Of a stretch of 64,000 nt of DNA, positions 8,317 to 20,005 are shown one piece after another; position 1 is the first letter of the stretch, and each line of letters begins with the position of its first letter. Made by a program: the position numbers and the translations under genes. Below the pieces are notes generated by a model. That model had not been told where the DNA came from. It ran no database searches and saw nothing but the letters and a program-made list of their open reading frames with translations. Origin of the DNA: Acinetobacter sp. LoGeW2-3. GTDB lineage: Bacteria; Pseudomonadota; Gammaproteobacteria; Pseudomonadales; Moraxellaceae. The stretch is taken from contig NZ_CP024011.1 in the NCBI RefSeq assembly GCF_002688565.1, positions 2,728,001 through 2,792,000 on the forward strand, in the 5' to 3' direction.

Positions 8317-9276
8317 TTATACTTCTACAAATGTCTGTTTAAATAATCTGATACCTTGAGTTAGACTCATTTGGCGTTCACTTAGGGACTGTTCCAAGGC
8401 TGCCAAACCGGCATTATTTTCCAGATACTGATCAATCCAGGCTGCATTGATTAGCGATACCCAATGCTGGCTATCCAGATTTTCTGTAAAAATATCACTT
8501 AAGGCCTGTATATCTGCACCTTTAAAACCAAATAATAAAATTGGCTGTTCTTTGTGCAATATGCCAATCAAAAGTTCCGTATGGTGATGCTGTACAAACT
8601 GGCTAATTAAACTGACCCAAAATGCTGCAATTTCATAGCAATAATTGATGTTATGAATGGGTAAAATCAGCACCTTATTCAAGCGACTGGTACCCTGTTG
8701 AATAATCGGCTGTAGCAATAACCCCAATCCAATCAGGCTTTGTGCCAGCTGATAAGCGCTGAGATTCATGAGTTTGGCAAAAGAATGAATCGTATGATGC
8801 TCGTAAAATGCCTGTGCTTCCTCATGACTGGACACCATAATCTGATTACTTAGCATATTCAGTTTATCTAACAGAATATCGGTATCACGAATAGAACGCA
8901 TCACCCGATTGTGTTGACACAGCTCAACCAGCGCTGATTTATAGCGCAATGGCGAATACACGATATTTTCAAAAGGCTGTTCGTGTTCAATTAAATGACT
9001 GAGTACCATGGGGAACTGCCGGCCTGAGCTATCTTTACTAGCAATCAGGTTCGCCACCAGAAACAGTTTTTCTTTCGGATTGGCAATAAAAAAATCCAGC
9101 GATGGCAATTGTGCATACGCCTGCTTGAACTCAGTCTTTTGCATGGCAAATTCTAATGCTTCAGTAATCCACTGATCTATCAGTTGGATCAGCTGATATT
9201 GTCCACGTGACTTAAGAAAATCGCCTCGTGCTGGACATTTACCATAATACAGAGGTGTGGTTTTTAACTCGTACAT
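8317..9276 (-). CDS. tagF: TagF/ImpM-family T6SS protein
   Basis: A 319-residue protein beginning [20 protein letters not shown], the hallmark of TagF/ImpM (DUF2094); in Pseudomonas this family represses T6SS post-translationally. The frame is open further upstream into tssM, but the ATG at 9276 is preceded by GGAGGT at good spacing and begins exactly where family homology begins, so it is chosen. No fused PppA phosphatase domain is present. It lies between tssM and tagN in the same operon. Confidence 0.9.
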   Translation of the reverse strand: MYELKTTPLYYGKCPARGDFLKSRGQYQLIQLIDQWITEALEFAMQKTEFKQAYAQLPSLDFFIANPKEKLFLVANLIASKDSSGRQFPMVLSHLIEHEQPFENIVYSPLRYKSALVELCQHNRVMRSIRDTDILLDKLNMLSNQIMVSSHEEAQAFYEHHTIHSFAKLMNLSAYQLAQSLIGLGLLLQPIIQQGTSRLNKVLILPIHNINYCYEIAAFWVSLISQFVQHHHTELLIGILHKEQPILLFGFKGADIQALSDIFTENLDSQHWVSLINAAWIDQYLENNAGLAALEQSLSERQMSLTQGIRLFKQTFVEV

Positions 9277-9319
9277 CAGCACACCTCCACCGCATTTTTG
9301 AATTTGTATTGGATCTTCA

Positions 9320-12300
9320 TCATGGCACAGCCGCTCCTGTATTCGCCAATGCCGTAGTCGGATTGGCTTGAGCCAAGTTATGTTGTACCAATACAGGAAC
9401 ACTTTGCGCAGCGACAACACGCACCGATTTATTGGAAACCACCTGATCCACCAGCTGCAGGTTGGCATAGTTTGGCTGCTCACCAATGGAGTTGGCATTC
9501 TGACCACTCACCAGACGGAAGTTCACTTTTACCGAAAGTTCTGGATTTTCCTTGCTCTTCCAGACCATCTCAAAGTTATTGCCTTTCTGGGTACGTTGTG
9601 CACTTTCAATCAGGCGGTTAATACCATATTCACCTGGTTCATCAAAAATGGTGTAGGTCTTCCCTTCTAAGTCCACCACGGTAATGCGTGCACCTGGAAT
9701 TGCACCCGGATTTGGCCAGACAAAGTTCACCCATTGCTGTACACCATTTTCAAACAGCATACGCTGACCATCAATATCAAAGGTATAGGCTAAAAGTTTA
9801 GGATTTTCTAATGGATAGAACTGGAAATTAGACTGGTTTGCAACCGGCACTGTATTCTGGCTCTGATTTAGCTCACCCGTTGCTACGCCATGACTCGGTG
9901 CCACATAAGTCTGGAAATTAGTAACAAATGCTGGATTCAGACTAATTCCCAGATCCTGCCAGGTTTTAGAAGTCAAGGTATAACCACGACAAATCACGAG
10001 TGGATCCAGATGCTCTTTGACAAAGCGCGCAATACTGCCGCTTTCACCAAAAATCTGGTTAATTTCGTTAGAAGTGGCCTGTAAGGTTGCCTGACTGCTA
10101 AATGGATATTTTTGTGCCAGATTCTGGGTAAATGGCTGATAAGACTGCATCGTCCAGAGCTTGTTGATTTCTGCCTGGGCAGGAATAATCAAGCTTTCAA
10201 ACGACTGGGTTAATGGTGCTACCAGTAGTTTTTGCAGCAGTTGCTGATCAAGCTCAGCGGTTCCCGCCGCCATTTTCTCTGCCACAAATTTATGTGTGCT
10301 GTTGAAAATCGAATTCTGCTCATGAATAGTCTGTTTGACCAAAGCCATACTGGCCGGGCCGATATCACCTGAGCTTTTCAGATCATTGAACTGACTACGG
10401 ATTTTGGCCACCGACTGCATATAGCCATCCAGTAAGGACTGATTCTGCAGGTCATCACGCTGACGCACCATCTGGTAGAATACCTGGAATTCACGAGCAA
10501 TCACGCCATGACCCAACTGGCTACTTGCCTGTTGCGCTTGTTTTGCCTCATCACGATTCAGCACTTTACGTTTAAACCAGGCAATAAAGCCTTTTTGTGG
10601 CACTGCCAGTTCTGCCTGAACCACTGGATTATCCCAGCTAGTTTCTTTGGCAACACGCTGGATCAAGGTACGGATCGGTGAATTTTCAGGTTCGCCCAAG
10701 ATATCAATTTGCTTGATCTGCTGGTTAAAATCAGCTGCTTTGGCATAATGAATCGCATTCAGGAATTTACGCCATTCCGCAATATATTCCTTTTTATACA
10801 GTTCAGTCAGCTGACGACGGATCTGTTCAGGGCTACCACTAAAGCTGAGATCATCGGACTGTGTAGTATTCAGTACCCAGTCACGACTATCGGTTGAACT
10901 GGTCGCTGCCTGTTCGATCGCTTGTTGTACATAGTCTTTCCAGGCCTGATAGGTATAAATACCTGGCAAAGCATAGCTGCCGAGCATGGCATTCTGGTTA
11001 TTTTCACCCAGAATCTGCTTGATTGTAATCGCTGGGAAACGTACAGCAGCACGCATCTTGATTTCATTATAGACACGGTCACGTGCAGAAATACCAGTGG
11101 TAATCGCTGTCAGAATCTGACGACTCTGATCAACCAGTACTGCATCAGAATTCAGTTGAGGGAAACTGTGTCGTCCTGACAATGTAATGGCATAGCTCAG
11201 AATCTGCTCGGCTTTCTGAATCATCTCGGCACGTGGCATTTCACCACGGTTTTGCTCCAGCCATGTGCGCCAGAAACGCGTCACCTGATCACTTAAGTGA
11301 CTCGAATCCATATACTGGCGGTTACTTAGCATCAGGTAAGTTTTCAGTGCATTATAGGCATCCTGAGGATTCTGGTCTGAAGGCTCAGAAGCAATCTGAC
11401 GCCCTTGTATCACATGGTTAATTTTAACCTGAATATGATTTACTTTCAGAACTGCTTCATTGGCCTTGACGCGTTGCAGATACTGGGCAATCTGTTGCTG
11501 CGTTGGTTGCAGAACAAGCTGTTCAATACCTTTCAGATACTCGGTTTCCAGCTTTTCCCGGATCTGGTTGCCCTGATATAAGCCAAAGCTGTATTTCAGT
11601 GGACGATCCTGATCAAACTGGTCCAACTGTTGCAGATGGCCCTGTAAAATCAGCAGAGCATCCAGCTGATGACTCAACGAACGATTGGCTTGCCCCTGCA
11701 TTTGTACCACTTTATTCAGATCTGTCTGAACTTCAGCAATCAGTTGCTGGTTATTACGGTATGACCACAGCCATAAACTAAGGACAATAGATACGCCTAA
11801 AATCGCACAAATAAAAGCCATAAAACGCTGGCGTTTTTTCGCCGGGTTAATATGCTGACGTACCAGATGCTTGTCTTTCAGGATGACATCGGAAAATAGT
11901 CCTTTCAGAAAGTAGCCATGATTCTGGGAAACAGATCGTTTTGGCAGGCCGATTTCACTGTCATTACTATGGATCAGGTGGAAGTCATCGGCAATCTGTT
12001 CCGTCATCGGGCTTTCAATTACGCCGTCTTGCAAAGCACTGGTGAAGTAGAAGCCACGGAAAATCGGTTTAAACTGGTATGGATTTTCCTGAAATAGTGT
12101 AGAAATAAAGGTTTTTAGAGCCGGTTTCAGGCTCTTAAACTCTAGTGGGAAGGTCATCACACTTGGAGAAATGTGCTGTGAATGGCGGCGACTCAAATGT
12201 GTGGTACTGACACTTTTCAGACCATCATACAAAATGCTGTATTGCTTCTCGAACAGCTCCACCGCCTGCTCGCTGGAATTCGCTGCATACGGTAAGGTTG

Positions 12301-13165
12301 CACCCCAAACTTGATCAAATTCCTGTGTATCATAGCAATCAAAGAATTCTGTGAATCCGGCGATCAGATCCATTTTGGAAAAGACCAAATATACTGGTGT
12401 AAAGACTTCCAAACGTTCGGTTAAGTCCTGAATACGGGCACGTAGGTTTTTTGCCAGTTTGATCGATTTTTCTGGACTTTGACTGACCAACTCAGCAATA
12501 CTGACAATTACGATCAAGCCGTTCACTGGTGCTTTAGTACGGTTTTTCTTGAGAATATTCAGAAAACCGAGCCATTCAGAATGGTCTTCACTATAGACAG
12601 AATAACGTCCAGCAGTATCCAGTAGCACGCCTTCAGTCGAGAAAAACCAGTCACAGTTACGGGTTCCGCTTAAACCCGAAGACACCATTTTCTGATGATG
12701 TTCTTCAAACGGAAAACGTAAACCTGAATGATAAATAGCCGAACTTTTCCCGGCTGCCGGGTTGCCAATCACCATATACCAAGGCAGTTCATACAGTGCT
12801 GCATTGCCCTTACGATCTCCGAGTCTGGACTTGCGGATCAGCTGAATTGATTCTTTCATCTGCTGCTGAATCAGCTGCAGTTCTTCCTTGTTCTTATGCT
12901 TGTTCTGTTCAGCTTCAGTCGTGCTGGCAATTGCCTCAGAAAGTTCTTCACCTTTTTTAGCATGACGATAATGCTGAATTAGTGCATAAATTCCCCAGAC
13001 CATCAGTATCAAACTATAGATAACAACCAGAGTCCAGAACACACGGTCGGACATGGTATTTTTCATAGAAATAATCACCACAAAAAATGACAGTGCCATA
13101 ATCGCTTTTGGATTGGTCACATACTGCCAGACATATCCCAAGATCGTATAAAATAATGTATTCAC
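9320..13165 (-). CDS. tssM: TssM/IcmF, T6SS inner-membrane complex protein
   Basis: A full-length TssM of 1281 residues. Two N-terminal membrane segments (about 20-34 and 43-62) precede a cytoplasmic domain with Walker A GNPAAGKS at 134-141. A third membrane segment follows near 445-465 ([20 protein letters not shown]), then the long periplasmic region ending in the IcmF C-terminal domain. It forms the trans-envelope complex with TssL, and in Acinetobacter its assembly requires AsaA. The intact Walker A suggests nucleotide binding. The gap to the upstream gene is 47 bp. No defect is visible. Confidence 0.95.
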   Translation of the reverse strand: MNTLFYTILGYVWQYVTNPKAIMALSFFVVIISMKNTMSDRVFWTLVVIYSLILMVWGIYALIQHYRHAKKGEELSEAIASTTEAEQNKHKNKEELQLIQQQMKESIQLIRKSRLGDRKGNAALYELPWYMVIGNPAAGKSSAIYHSGLRFPFEEHHQKMVSSGLSGTRNCDWFFSTEGVLLDTAGRYSVYSEDHSEWLGFLNILKKNRTKAPVNGLIVIVSIAELVSQSPEKSIKLAKNLRARIQDLTERLEVFTPVYLVFSKMDLIAGFTEFFDCYDTQEFDQVWGATLPYAANSSEQAVELFEKQYSILYDGLKSVSTTHLSRRHSQHISPSVMTFPLEFKSLKPALKTFISTLFQENPYQFKPIFRGFYFTSALQDGVIESPMTEQIADDFHLIHSNDSEIGLPKRSVSQNHGYFLKGLFSDVILKDKHLVRQHINPAKKRQRFMAFICAILGVSIVLSLWLWSYRNNQQLIAEVQTDLNKVVQMQGQANRSLSHQLDALLILQGHLQQLDQFDQDRPLKYSFGLYQGNQIREKLETEYLKGIEQLVLQPTQQQIAQYLQRVKANEAVLKVNHIQVKINHVIQGRQIASEPSDQNPQDAYNALKTYLMLSNRQYMDSSHLSDQVTRFWRTWLEQNRGEMPRAEMIQKAEQILSYAITLSGRHSFPQLNSDAVLVDQSRQILTAITTGISARDRVYNEIKMRAAVRFPAITIKQILGENNQNAMLGSYALPGIYTYQAWKDYVQQAIEQAATSSTDSRDWVLNTTQSDDLSFSGSPEQIRRQLTELYKKEYIAEWRKFLNAIHYAKAADFNQQIKQIDILGEPENSPIRTLIQRVAKETSWDNPVVQAELAVPQKGFIAWFKRKVLNRDEAKQAQQASSQLGHGVIAREFQVFYQMVRQRDDLQNQSLLDGYMQSVAKIRSQFNDLKSSGDIGPASMALVKQTIHEQNSIFNSTHKFVAEKMAAGTAELDQQLLQKLLVAPLTQSFESLIIPAQAEINKLWTMQSYQPFTQNLAQKYPFSSQATLQATSNEINQIFGESGSIARFVKEHLDPLVICRGYTLTSKTWQDLGISLNPAFVTNFQTYVAPSHGVATGELNQSQNTVPVANQSNFQFYPLENPKLLAYTFDIDGQRMLFENGVQQWVNFVWPNPGAIPGARITVVDLEGKTYTIFDEPGEYGINRLIESAQRTQKGNNFEMVWKSKENPELSVKVNFRLVSGQNANSIGEQPNYANLQLVDQVVSNKSVRVVAAQSVPVLVQHNLAQANPTTALANTGAAVP

Positions 13166-13212
13166 TGTAAGCTCTTATATTTCTTCATTTTCTTTAAATT
13201 TAATAAATTTTA

Positions 13213-14646
13213 TCAGGCTGCACTCTGTTCAAAATGCTCAAGCCTATTTATAGGTTCATAGACAAAATATGTCTGAGGATGTTGTACTGAATAAGCCAAT
13301 GTAATGACATCTTCATTCATTTGCATACACAATAGTATGCCAAATAGTACTTTCATCTCTGCTGTACTGCCCAGATAAGAATGGCAATACAGGCCGTGAT
13401 GCAGTTCTATACCTGCTGTACCCAGATATTGTTGAACCTTTTTTGCAGTATTAATCTGTAAAGGATCATCTAGTAGCAGTACAAATGGCTCTTCCTGCTC
13501 TATCTGATCTGCAAAGCTTAGACTTTGTTTCTGTAAATATTTACCAATATTTTTGACATGTTTTAAGGTCTTAATTGTTCTGATTTCTATCAAATCTTCC
13601 ATGCTTAACTGTGGTGAAGCCAGACAAACACTCGCTGCATACTCTCCCGGTAAATATTGCTCCGACTGCCAGAGTTGCTCTTCCAGCCATTCCTGATCAA
13701 TTTCAGATTGTACAGCCATGACCAGACTGATCTGTTCGCTCTGTTGATGAATATCGTTCAGCAGGTTTATCCAGACTACATGAGCATTACCATGATCAAC
13801 ATAGTGGAATTCGACATGAATCTGGCTCTGCACAATTTCATATTGTTGCTCTAGCTGTTCAAGCAGTTCCTGCTGTGCTTCATCGGGCCAGAAGTGAATC
13901 AATGATGCTGGCAGCAGAATATGTAGATTTAACTTGTTTAATCGCGCGACCTGTTGAACTGAGGGTTCTGGCTCATTTTCTTCATTATTCAACTGTTCAT
14001 TGATCCAGCCGGGATGCATACGATATTCATAAGCCGTTTCAGCATCATAGAACAGTGCAGATTTCCGAAGATGTGCTGCAATGTGATATAGGCTTTCACT
14101 ATGCTGCTCCAACTGCTGTTGAATCAGAGCATTTATTCGCTGTACTCGCATGCTATGCAGGATGTCATCTTCTTCAATTTCAGGTAATAGATCGTCTAGT
14201 CTTTTAATTCGATAAGACAGTATAGGCAGGCCATAGTGATTAACTAAATGTTCATCCAGTTCCGGGCTTTTGAACGCCTGCATGCCTTCAATAATTTCCT
14301 GATTTTCACCAAAGTTATGGATGACTGCAGATGAATAGATTTTTAAAGTCAGTTCTTCAACTGGTTTGTCCTTATTTTTCTCTAGTTCACTTTGTTGTTG
14401 CTGACGCTTTTCTTCGTTTTCAGCTGCTTCTAACTTTTGTGCTTTACGTGTTTGGTAAGCTTTTACTGATTTATAAATCAGCCAGGGAGAAAGCAATAAC
14501 AGTGCTGCACATACCGGTAACAGAATAAAGAATTGCAGCATATCTATGCCAGTTGGATCGTACTGCACATCCCGCCAGTAGTAAATTACCAGTCCACTGG
14601 TAATAAAGATCAATGCGAGAATGGTAGAGATAATTATCTTGATCAT
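13213..14646 (-). CDS. Acinetobacter T6SS-associated membrane protein (AsaB position)
   Basis: A 477-residue protein with two N-terminal membrane helices (about 3-23 and 36-60) followed by a charged Glu/Gln/Lys-rich stretch (about 70-95) and a large soluble domain with no motif I recognise. The position between tssG and tssM corresponds to the gene called asaB in Acinetobacter T6SS loci, an assignment made from context only. It overlaps the tssG stop in an ATGA arrangement. The role is probably at the membrane complex/baseplate junction. Confidence 0.7.
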   Translation of the reverse strand: MIKIIISTILALIFITSGLVIYYWRDVQYDPTGIDMLQFFILLPVCAALLLLSPWLIYKSVKAYQTRKAQKLEAAENEEKRQQQQSELEKNKDKPVEELTLKIYSSAVIHNFGENQEIIEGMQAFKSPELDEHLVNHYGLPILSYRIKRLDDLLPEIEEDDILHSMRVQRINALIQQQLEQHSESLYHIAAHLRKSALFYDAETAYEYRMHPGWINEQLNNEENEPEPSVQQVARLNKLNLHILLPASLIHFWPDEAQQELLEQLEQQYEIVQSQIHVEFHYVDHGNAHVVWINLLNDIHQQSEQISLVMAVQSEIDQEWLEEQLWQSEQYLPGEYAASVCLASPQLSMEDLIEIRTIKTLKHVKNIGKYLQKQSLSFADQIEQEEPFVLLLDDPLQINTAKKVQQYLGTAGIELHHGLYCHSYLGSTAEMKVLFGILLCMQMNEDVITLAYSVQHPQTYFVYEPINRLEHFEQSAA

Positions 14647-15635
14647 GCTGCTCTCCCCATCAGGCTGTAACAGGTTTCCTGATTATCTACATAAGCTTGT
14701 GGCATTAAGAAAGCGCCCTGTCCTAGCCCTGTAGTTCCATCACCGAGCCTGATTGGACGGATTTCTTCTCTGCTTAGAATCAGTCGGAGATCCACCATTA
14801 AAGTTGGGCTACACCAGGTTGAAATAATCTGCTTAAGTTTTTCGCTATGCTTTTTCTGTGGCAGAAATTCCAGATAATCCTGACGATTTAATGGACCAAT
14901 CACGATTTCAATTTTTTCATCGATCTGGGTCAGTACCTCACCACAGAAGGTATTAATGCCCAATAAAGCCGGATTTGATCCACCCAGTGATGCTTTTTGC
15001 GAATCTTCCAGCTTAAATTGTTCTGGTAAATATTCTTTGATTTGAACTCGATGCTTGAACATGCAACCCAGCGTAGTTTTCAGCACATAGGCACTATTAT
15101 TCTGTCCCTGCATCAGGCCAGAAAATTCTGCAAAATAATCATCCAAATGATGTTGTTGATGCTGTTCACGCACATAACCATTTAGTGCATGCAGAATTTC
15201 AAGATAATGATTTTCCTGTTCGATTTCATATCGTATTGGCAGATGATAATTAATCGAAGCTTCAATATATTGTGCGGTCAATTTATGGTTAAAGAGACCG
15301 AGAAAATGTAGGGTTTCCTCACGCTGCTGACGCGGACTTTGCTTGATGCGATAGGTATAGGTATAAGGTAATACCCCCTGCGTCCCTGTCAGACCAATCA
15401 TTGGGCTGGTCAGCTGAATTTTCTGATCTTTCCAAGCCAGATATTCAATCTCTGATTTTGGAAAATTGAGTTTCAGTGAACTACTAAAACTAAAACTCTT
15501 GCTCCAGTCTTGGGATTGTTTCTGCTCTGGATAGTGCCGTAATAAACGTGTTGCCTGTATCAGTTCAAAACGGGTTGGCTGCTGATATAGCTGTTCAACT
15601 ACAGAAGTCTTTTCCCACCAACGTTCTGCACGCAT
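14643..15635 (-). CDS. tssG: TssG, T6SS baseplate protein
   Basis: A 330-residue TssG (ImpH/VasB family). The N-terminus MRAERWWEKTSVVEQLYQ, the GTQGVLPYTYT segment and the ending with LGDGTTGLGQGAFL are typical. TssG pairs with TssF and TssE in each baseplate wedge. The start lies inside the end of tssF (37-bp overlap) and the stop overlaps the next gene, so the block is translationally coupled. Confidence 0.93.
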   Translation of the reverse strand: MRAERWWEKTSVVEQLYQQPTRFELIQATRLLRHYPEQKQSQDWSKSFSFSSSLKLNFPKSEIEYLAWKDQKIQLTSPMIGLTGTQGVLPYTYTYRIKQSPRQQREETLHFLGLFNHKLTAQYIEASINYHLPIRYEIEQENHYLEILHALNGYVREQHQQHHLDDYFAEFSGLMQGQNNSAYVLKTTLGCMFKHRVQIKEYLPEQFKLEDSQKASLGGSNPALLGINTFCGEVLTQIDEKIEIVIGPLNRQDYLEFLPQKKHSEKLKQIISTWCSPTLMVDLRLILSREEIRPIRLGDGTTGLGQGAFLMPQAYVDNQETCYSLMGRAA

Positions 15636-17413
15636 TGGTATACCTCCTGTTCTGTTGCTGCATCAATCACAATCATTTCCACATAACTGTTCATTTGCAC
15701 TTTCAGGTTAAAAATATGGTTAAGCAGCTGAGCAAAGACAACTAGACTTGAACCTCGAAATACTTCGCTATCAATCTTGACCTGTGCACGAACGCCACGA
15801 ACAAATAGTGGAAATGGTTTATGGTCTAGTAATTTCTGACTCAGTGAAAAATCAATCGATTGAATCGCTTCAATCATCAGCTGGTTTCCTTTAGATGCTG
15901 GAAGGTTATACAGTTCCAGCAGTTCCTTGAGATGTGTAACAGCATCACCTCTCATTAAAGACAGATTGTTTAGAGAAAGATGGGAAATAATACGCCACTG
16001 TTCTTTCTGGCTCTGTTTAAAGGAATAAGGTAAAGATGGCCGTTTCAATAAAAAGCCACGTCGTGCTAGCTGACTGTCATTTAAGGTCAGTGCATTCTGC
16101 TCCTTGTTATAACTTTCATAAGGCAGATCATGGTTACAGCACAGCAGTTGGGTACTGATAAAATCAGAAGATGTATTCTGCGGTTCCAGACTTCGGGAAA
16201 CCAAAGTAAATTTCAGATCATTCTTTTGTGTGCTGGCAGTTTCGGGTTGCAAGTGATAATAAAATTGCGCGCCGTCGTGCCGATAATGGCTCATGGCAAA
16301 GAATGGCAAGACCTGATGGGCAACCTGTTCTTTATCACTCTTTTCACGAATCAGGTTCATCTCGGAGACTGCATATACCTGATAATATTCAGGATGATGT
16401 GCATCTGAAATCAGTGGATATTCCAGTCGCTGATGATTGATTTTCTGTGGTTCGGCCTGTTTCTCGAACAGATTAATGACTGGGGTAGTGAACATCTTGA
16501 AATTGGCGAGATCCAGTTCTGAATAATTGCGAATCGCGGCCTGATCATTCAGGTTCATTTTAAAGTGAACATGCAACTCAAAATTCGACGTAACGGGTTC
16601 GACCTGATTGAGAAAATCCAGATTCAGGTTCAGGAAACTGAACTTATCCGGGAAGCAGAAATATTCTAATAGCAGTCGATAAGCATGATGAGTATGCTGA
16701 TCTACCGGCAGTACACTCTCCTCCTCACTGAAGCCTAAAAGTTCAAAAGGATTAGGAATTTCAACTTCCTGATGATTCGCTTTGATTGAGAATTGGGTTT
16801 CAGACTTAAATATCTGATCAAGTATTTGCAAAGGAAAGCTGGAAATCGCATCCAGATAAATCGGTAGCTTATGCTGTTTTAACAATCTCAACTGGTTATT
16901 GAAAATATCAAAACCTAAAACTAGAGTGGCATTGCGGTTTAAGTGAATATGTGCTGAAGGATGCGTTTTAAAATTGACTGATTTCAATGCTATCGGCAGT
17001 AAAGCTACATTTCTAACCGTGCGATATTCACATTGTACGCCACGTACACTTTTAGATTTGAGTGAAGTATGTTTAGGAATCAGATGTTCATCACTCAGCT
17101 GTTTGATTTTATTAACATCTTCAAAACTGACAATTGAACATGCTGGAAATGGCTGCAAATACTGGGGAAACATCACCTCAAAAATCGAACGGGTAAATGT
17201 TTCATAGCTATCATTCAGCTTTTTATCAATACGTGCCGAGATCAATGAGAATGCCTGAATCAGACGTTCAATATGTGGATCATCGATCTGTTCCTGATTT
17301 AGGGACAGGCGCTTGGCAATTTTAGGGTATTTATTGGTAAATTCACGGGACTGCTGGCTAAATTCCTGCAGCTGTTTTTCGTAATAAGGTAATAATTCTT
17401 CAATCGCGCTCAT
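15599..17413 (-). CDS. tssF: TssF, T6SS baseplate protein
   Basis: A 604-residue TssF (ImpG/VasA family). The N-terminus has the usual YYEKQLQEFSQQSREFTNKYP followed by the helical DPHIERLIQAFSLISARI region. The conserved LLKRPSLPYSF and SSLVVFAQLLNHIF segments lie near the C-terminus. It is a wedge protein of the baseplate. The gene starts 5 bp after the tssE stop. Confidence 0.94.
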   Translation of the reverse strand: MSAIEELLPYYEKQLQEFSQQSREFTNKYPKIAKRLSLNQEQIDDPHIERLIQAFSLISARIDKKLNDSYETFTRSIFEVMFPQYLQPFPACSIVSFEDVNKIKQLSDEHLIPKHTSLKSKSVRGVQCEYRTVRNVALLPIALKSVNFKTHPSAHIHLNRNATLVLGFDIFNNQLRLLKQHKLPIYLDAISSFPLQILDQIFKSETQFSIKANHQEVEIPNPFELLGFSEEESVLPVDQHTHHAYRLLLEYFCFPDKFSFLNLNLDFLNQVEPVTSNFELHVHFKMNLNDQAAIRNYSELDLANFKMFTTPVINLFEKQAEPQKINHQRLEYPLISDAHHPEYYQVYAVSEMNLIREKSDKEQVAHQVLPFFAMSHYRHDGAQFYYHLQPETASTQKNDLKFTLVSRSLEPQNTSSDFISTQLLCCNHDLPYESYNKEQNALTLNDSQLARRGFLLKRPSLPYSFKQSQKEQWRIISHLSLNNLSLMRGDAVTHLKELLELYNLPASKGNQLMIEAIQSIDFSLSQKLLDHKPFPLFVRGVRAQVKIDSEVFRGSSLVVFAQLLNHIFNLKVQMNSYVEMIVIDAATEQEVYQCVQNVGGKRLL

Positions 17414-17418
17414 TATAA

Positions 17419-17895
17419 TTATGATCTTGGCAAAATAACATATTGTTGTGTGGTCGGCTTTAATAAAGCATCAAAAACGACAGGCTCATATAAAGGATGG
17501 ATATTTAAATAGGCCTGAATACTTAAGCACAGGCTTCCCATATTGTTTTCATCCAGCAGCATTTCTACCCGTACCTGCTTAAGTCGTGGTTCATGTGCTA
17601 AAATAGAAGCCTCAATCGAGCGACAAATTTCGTCGCGGTCCATTGGATTAGCTGTCGATAATCCAACGAAATCAATTATGCCAAATTGCAGAATGGACTG
17701 TTTCACTAAAGTATAATCATCAATAATATGATCCAGCTTGGCCATACGGCTATTTAACAAATCTTCCAGATCTGCCGCAACGACTTCACGTAACTGCTGA
17801 ATTGACATACCCTGCTCACGGGTTTCATCTTGTGGCAGTAATCGGTCAAACAAGGTTGAACGGAATCCATAAGGATAAAGCTGATCCAGATTCAT
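17419..17895 (-). CDS. tssE: TssE, gp25-like baseplate protein
   Basis: A 158-residue gp25-like lysozyme-related protein, homologous to the T4 wedge component that nucleates sheath assembly. The N-terminal TLFDRLLPQ segment and the conserved IRRS-like helical core (here ESILAHEPRLKQVRVEML) are seen. It lies between hcp and tssF with 75 bp to hcp. Confidence 0.9.
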   Translation of the reverse strand: MNLDQLYPYGFRSTLFDRLLPQDETREQGMSIQQLREVVAADLEDLLNSRMAKLDHIIDDYTLVKQSILQFGIIDFVGLSTANPMDRDEICRSIEASILAHEPRLKQVRVEMLLDENNMGSLCLSIQAYLNIHPLYEPVVFDALLKPTTQQYVILPRS

Positions 17896-17970
17896 GTGTG
17901 TCCATCATCCATTTGGGACATTAAAATTCAGGTAAAGGCCTGCCAGTGCAAGCCTCTACATTCAGAAAAA

Positions 17971-18474
17971 TTAAGCTGCGTAAGATGCTGTATTATTTGA
18001 TAACGACCATTTCTTGGTCACAGCACCTTTCTGCGTACCGTTAATATCTTGCTGGTTATACGTCCACTCAACCGCAGCATATTTCAGGCCAAACGCTTCG
18101 GTCGGTACGCCTTCTTCATTCACGGTTGGTGTTACCTGAGAAACCAGAACGTGTTTCAGTTTGATCTGAAGGTATTTGATACGCTTGTCGCCGTTGGCAC
18201 GGTAGAAATCAATTTGCACTTCATCAAAGGTATAACCTGCAGAACATGCTTCCCACAGTTTAGGGCTGGTAGCATCCAGGTCTTTGACAAAAATCATGTC
18301 AGAATGTTCTACACGCTCAGCAGTATGACCACCTACGCTAGAAGAGGTTGCCGATTTTGGCTGGCGAATATTGTGTGACCAGGAATTTACTTCAAGCCAA
18401 CTTTTATGTTCAGAATCTCGTGATTCACCATCTACTTTATATTTGCCGCGAAATTGGATGTATATATCTTTCAT
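17971..18474 (-). CDS. hcp: Hcp, T6SS tube protein
   Basis: A 167-residue Hcp. The family beta-barrel pattern is clear, from MKDIYIQFRGKYKVDGESRD through FVKDLDATSPKLWEAC to VEWTYNQQDINGTQKG. Hcp hexamers stack to form the inner tube and are secreted. It lies between tssC and tssE and is separated from tssC by 49 bp and from tssE by 75 bp, larger gaps than elsewhere in the operon, which may allow extra transcripts or RNA processing for this abundant protein. Confidence 0.95.
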   Translation of the reverse strand: MKDIYIQFRGKYKVDGESRDSEHKSWLEVNSWSHNIRQPKSATSSSVGGHTAERVEHSDMIFVKDLDATSPKLWEACSAGYTFDEVQIDFYRANGDKRIKYLQIKLKHVLVSQVTPTVNEEGVPTEAFGLKYAAVEWTYNQQDINGTQKGAVTKKWSLSNNTASYAA

Positions 18475-18523
18475 TGTTATTTTTTAACCTGATTTATTTT
18501 AAATTATTGAAAATGCAACCGGC

Positions 18524-20005
18524 TTAATTGCTCGATTGTGGCAATTCAGTGACAAGTCGCAGGGATACCGATAACTCATCAAGCTGAAAATGTGGTCTCA
18601 AAAAAACCACCGATTTGTAGTGACCAGGTTCAGCTGGATTTTCTACAACTTTGATTGATGCTTCACGCAATGGATACTGAGCCTTCGATTCCTGAGAAGC
18701 ACCGTCATCCAGTAACACATACTGGGATAACCAGTCATTCAGGAAGGCTTCAACATTTCCCGCTGAAGCAAAACTACCCACTTTGTCACGCATCATCGCT
18801 TTTAAATAGTGTGCGATACGCGAAACCGCCATAATATATTGGATCTGACTAGATAAAGCAGAGTTAGCATTGGCAGCATCATTGTCATATTTTTTTGGCT
18901 TCTGGGTCGATTGAGCCCCAAAGAACGCTGCATAATCGGTGTTTTTGCAATGTACCAATGGAATAAAGCCTAGATCGCTCAATTCTTTTTCACGTCGATC
19001 AGTAATCGCAATTTCGGTTGGACATTTGAATACCACATCGCCATCATTGGTTTTAAATGTATGTACAGGCAAACCTTCAACCAGACCACCACCTTCTATA
19101 CCACGGATCGCTGCACACCAGCCATGCATGTCAAAGGCATTGGTCAAACGGGTACCGAAAGCATAAGCTGCATTCATCCATAGATATTCGTTATGGTCTT
19201 CACCAGAAACTTCTTCAACGTAGTTAAAACCTTCAGTCGCCGTACCTTCTTTCGGATGATATGGTAGACGACCCAATACGCGTGGCATGGTCAGTGCAAC
19301 ATAACGAGCATCATCGCTTTCACGGAATGAACGCCATTGTACATATTCAGCGGTTTCAAAAATCTTGGAAACATCACGTGGGCGGTCAATATCAGTAAAT
19401 GATTCCAGACCAAAGATGCTTGGGCTAGCAGCCGAGATAAATGGTGCATGTGCTGCGGCTGCTACATGTGAAATCTGTTCTAACAGATACATGTCTGATG
19501 GTGTACGATCAAACTCGAAATCACCAATTAAAGTCGCGTAAGGCGCGCCACCAAAAGATCCATACTCTTCTTCATAGATTTTCCTGAATAATGTGCTTTG
19601 ATCAAAATCAGTCGCACTTTGGAAATCCTTGATTAATTCTTTTTTGGTCGTATTTAACATACGGATTTTGATCAAGGAATTAGAGGGCGTTTCCTGACAA
19701 AAGTAATATAAGCCACGCCAGGTTGATTCAATTTTCTGGAATTCTTCATGGTGCATGATTTTACTCAATTGAGTAGAAATCAGCGCATCGATTTCAGCAA
19801 TACGTTTATCCAGTGCCAGCGTCATGTTATCGGATACAGTAATTGTTCCTGCCATCACTTCACGCGCCAGTTCACCAATCAAACTTTTGGCACGGTCATG
19901 CTCCTCATTAGTACGGGCAATACGACTGCGCTCAACGACAGAATCAAGCAATGAGTATTCTTCTACACTGATATTTTCAGCAGTTGCTGCATTGAAATTA
20001 CTCAT
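18524..20005 (-). CDS. tssC: TssC, large sheath subunit
   Basis: A 493-residue TssC (VipB/ImpD). The N-terminal helix is followed by the conserved ESTWRGLYYFCQETPSN, the FGGAPYATLIGDFEFD segment and the C-terminal VVFLRPHFQLDELSVSLRLV. With TssB it forms the contractile sheath. The start overlaps the tssB stop by 8 bp, the usual coupling of the two sheath genes. Confidence 0.96.
   Translation of the reverse strand: MSNFNAATAENISVEEYSLLDSVVERSRIARTNEEHDRAKSLIGELAREVMAGTITVSDNMTLALDKRIAEIDALISTQLSKIMHHEEFQKIESTWRGLYYFCQETPSNSLIKIRMLNTTKKELIKDFQSATDFDQSTLFRKIYEEEYGSFGGAPYATLIGDFEFDRTPSDMYLLEQISHVAAAAHAPFISAASPSIFGLESFTDIDRPRDVSKIFETAEYVQWRSFRESDDARYVALTMPRVLGRLPYHPKEGTATEGFNYVEEVSGEDHNEYLWMNAAYAFGTRLTNAFDMHGWCAAIRGIEGGGLVEGLPVHTFKTNDGDVVFKCPTEIAITDRREKELSDLGFIPLVHCKNTDYAAFFGAQSTQKPKKYDNDAANANSALSSQIQYIMAVSRIAHYLKAMMRDKVGSFASAGNVEAFLNDWLSQYVLLDDGASQESKAQYPLREASIKVVENPAEPGHYKSVVFLRPHFQLDELSVSLRLVTELPQSSN

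Noticed and set aside
8317..9507. Longer tagF starting at 9507
   Set aside because: The extra 77 codons lie in antiparallel frame space of tssM and show no homology; ATG 9276 has a strong GGAGGT and begins the TagF family signature.
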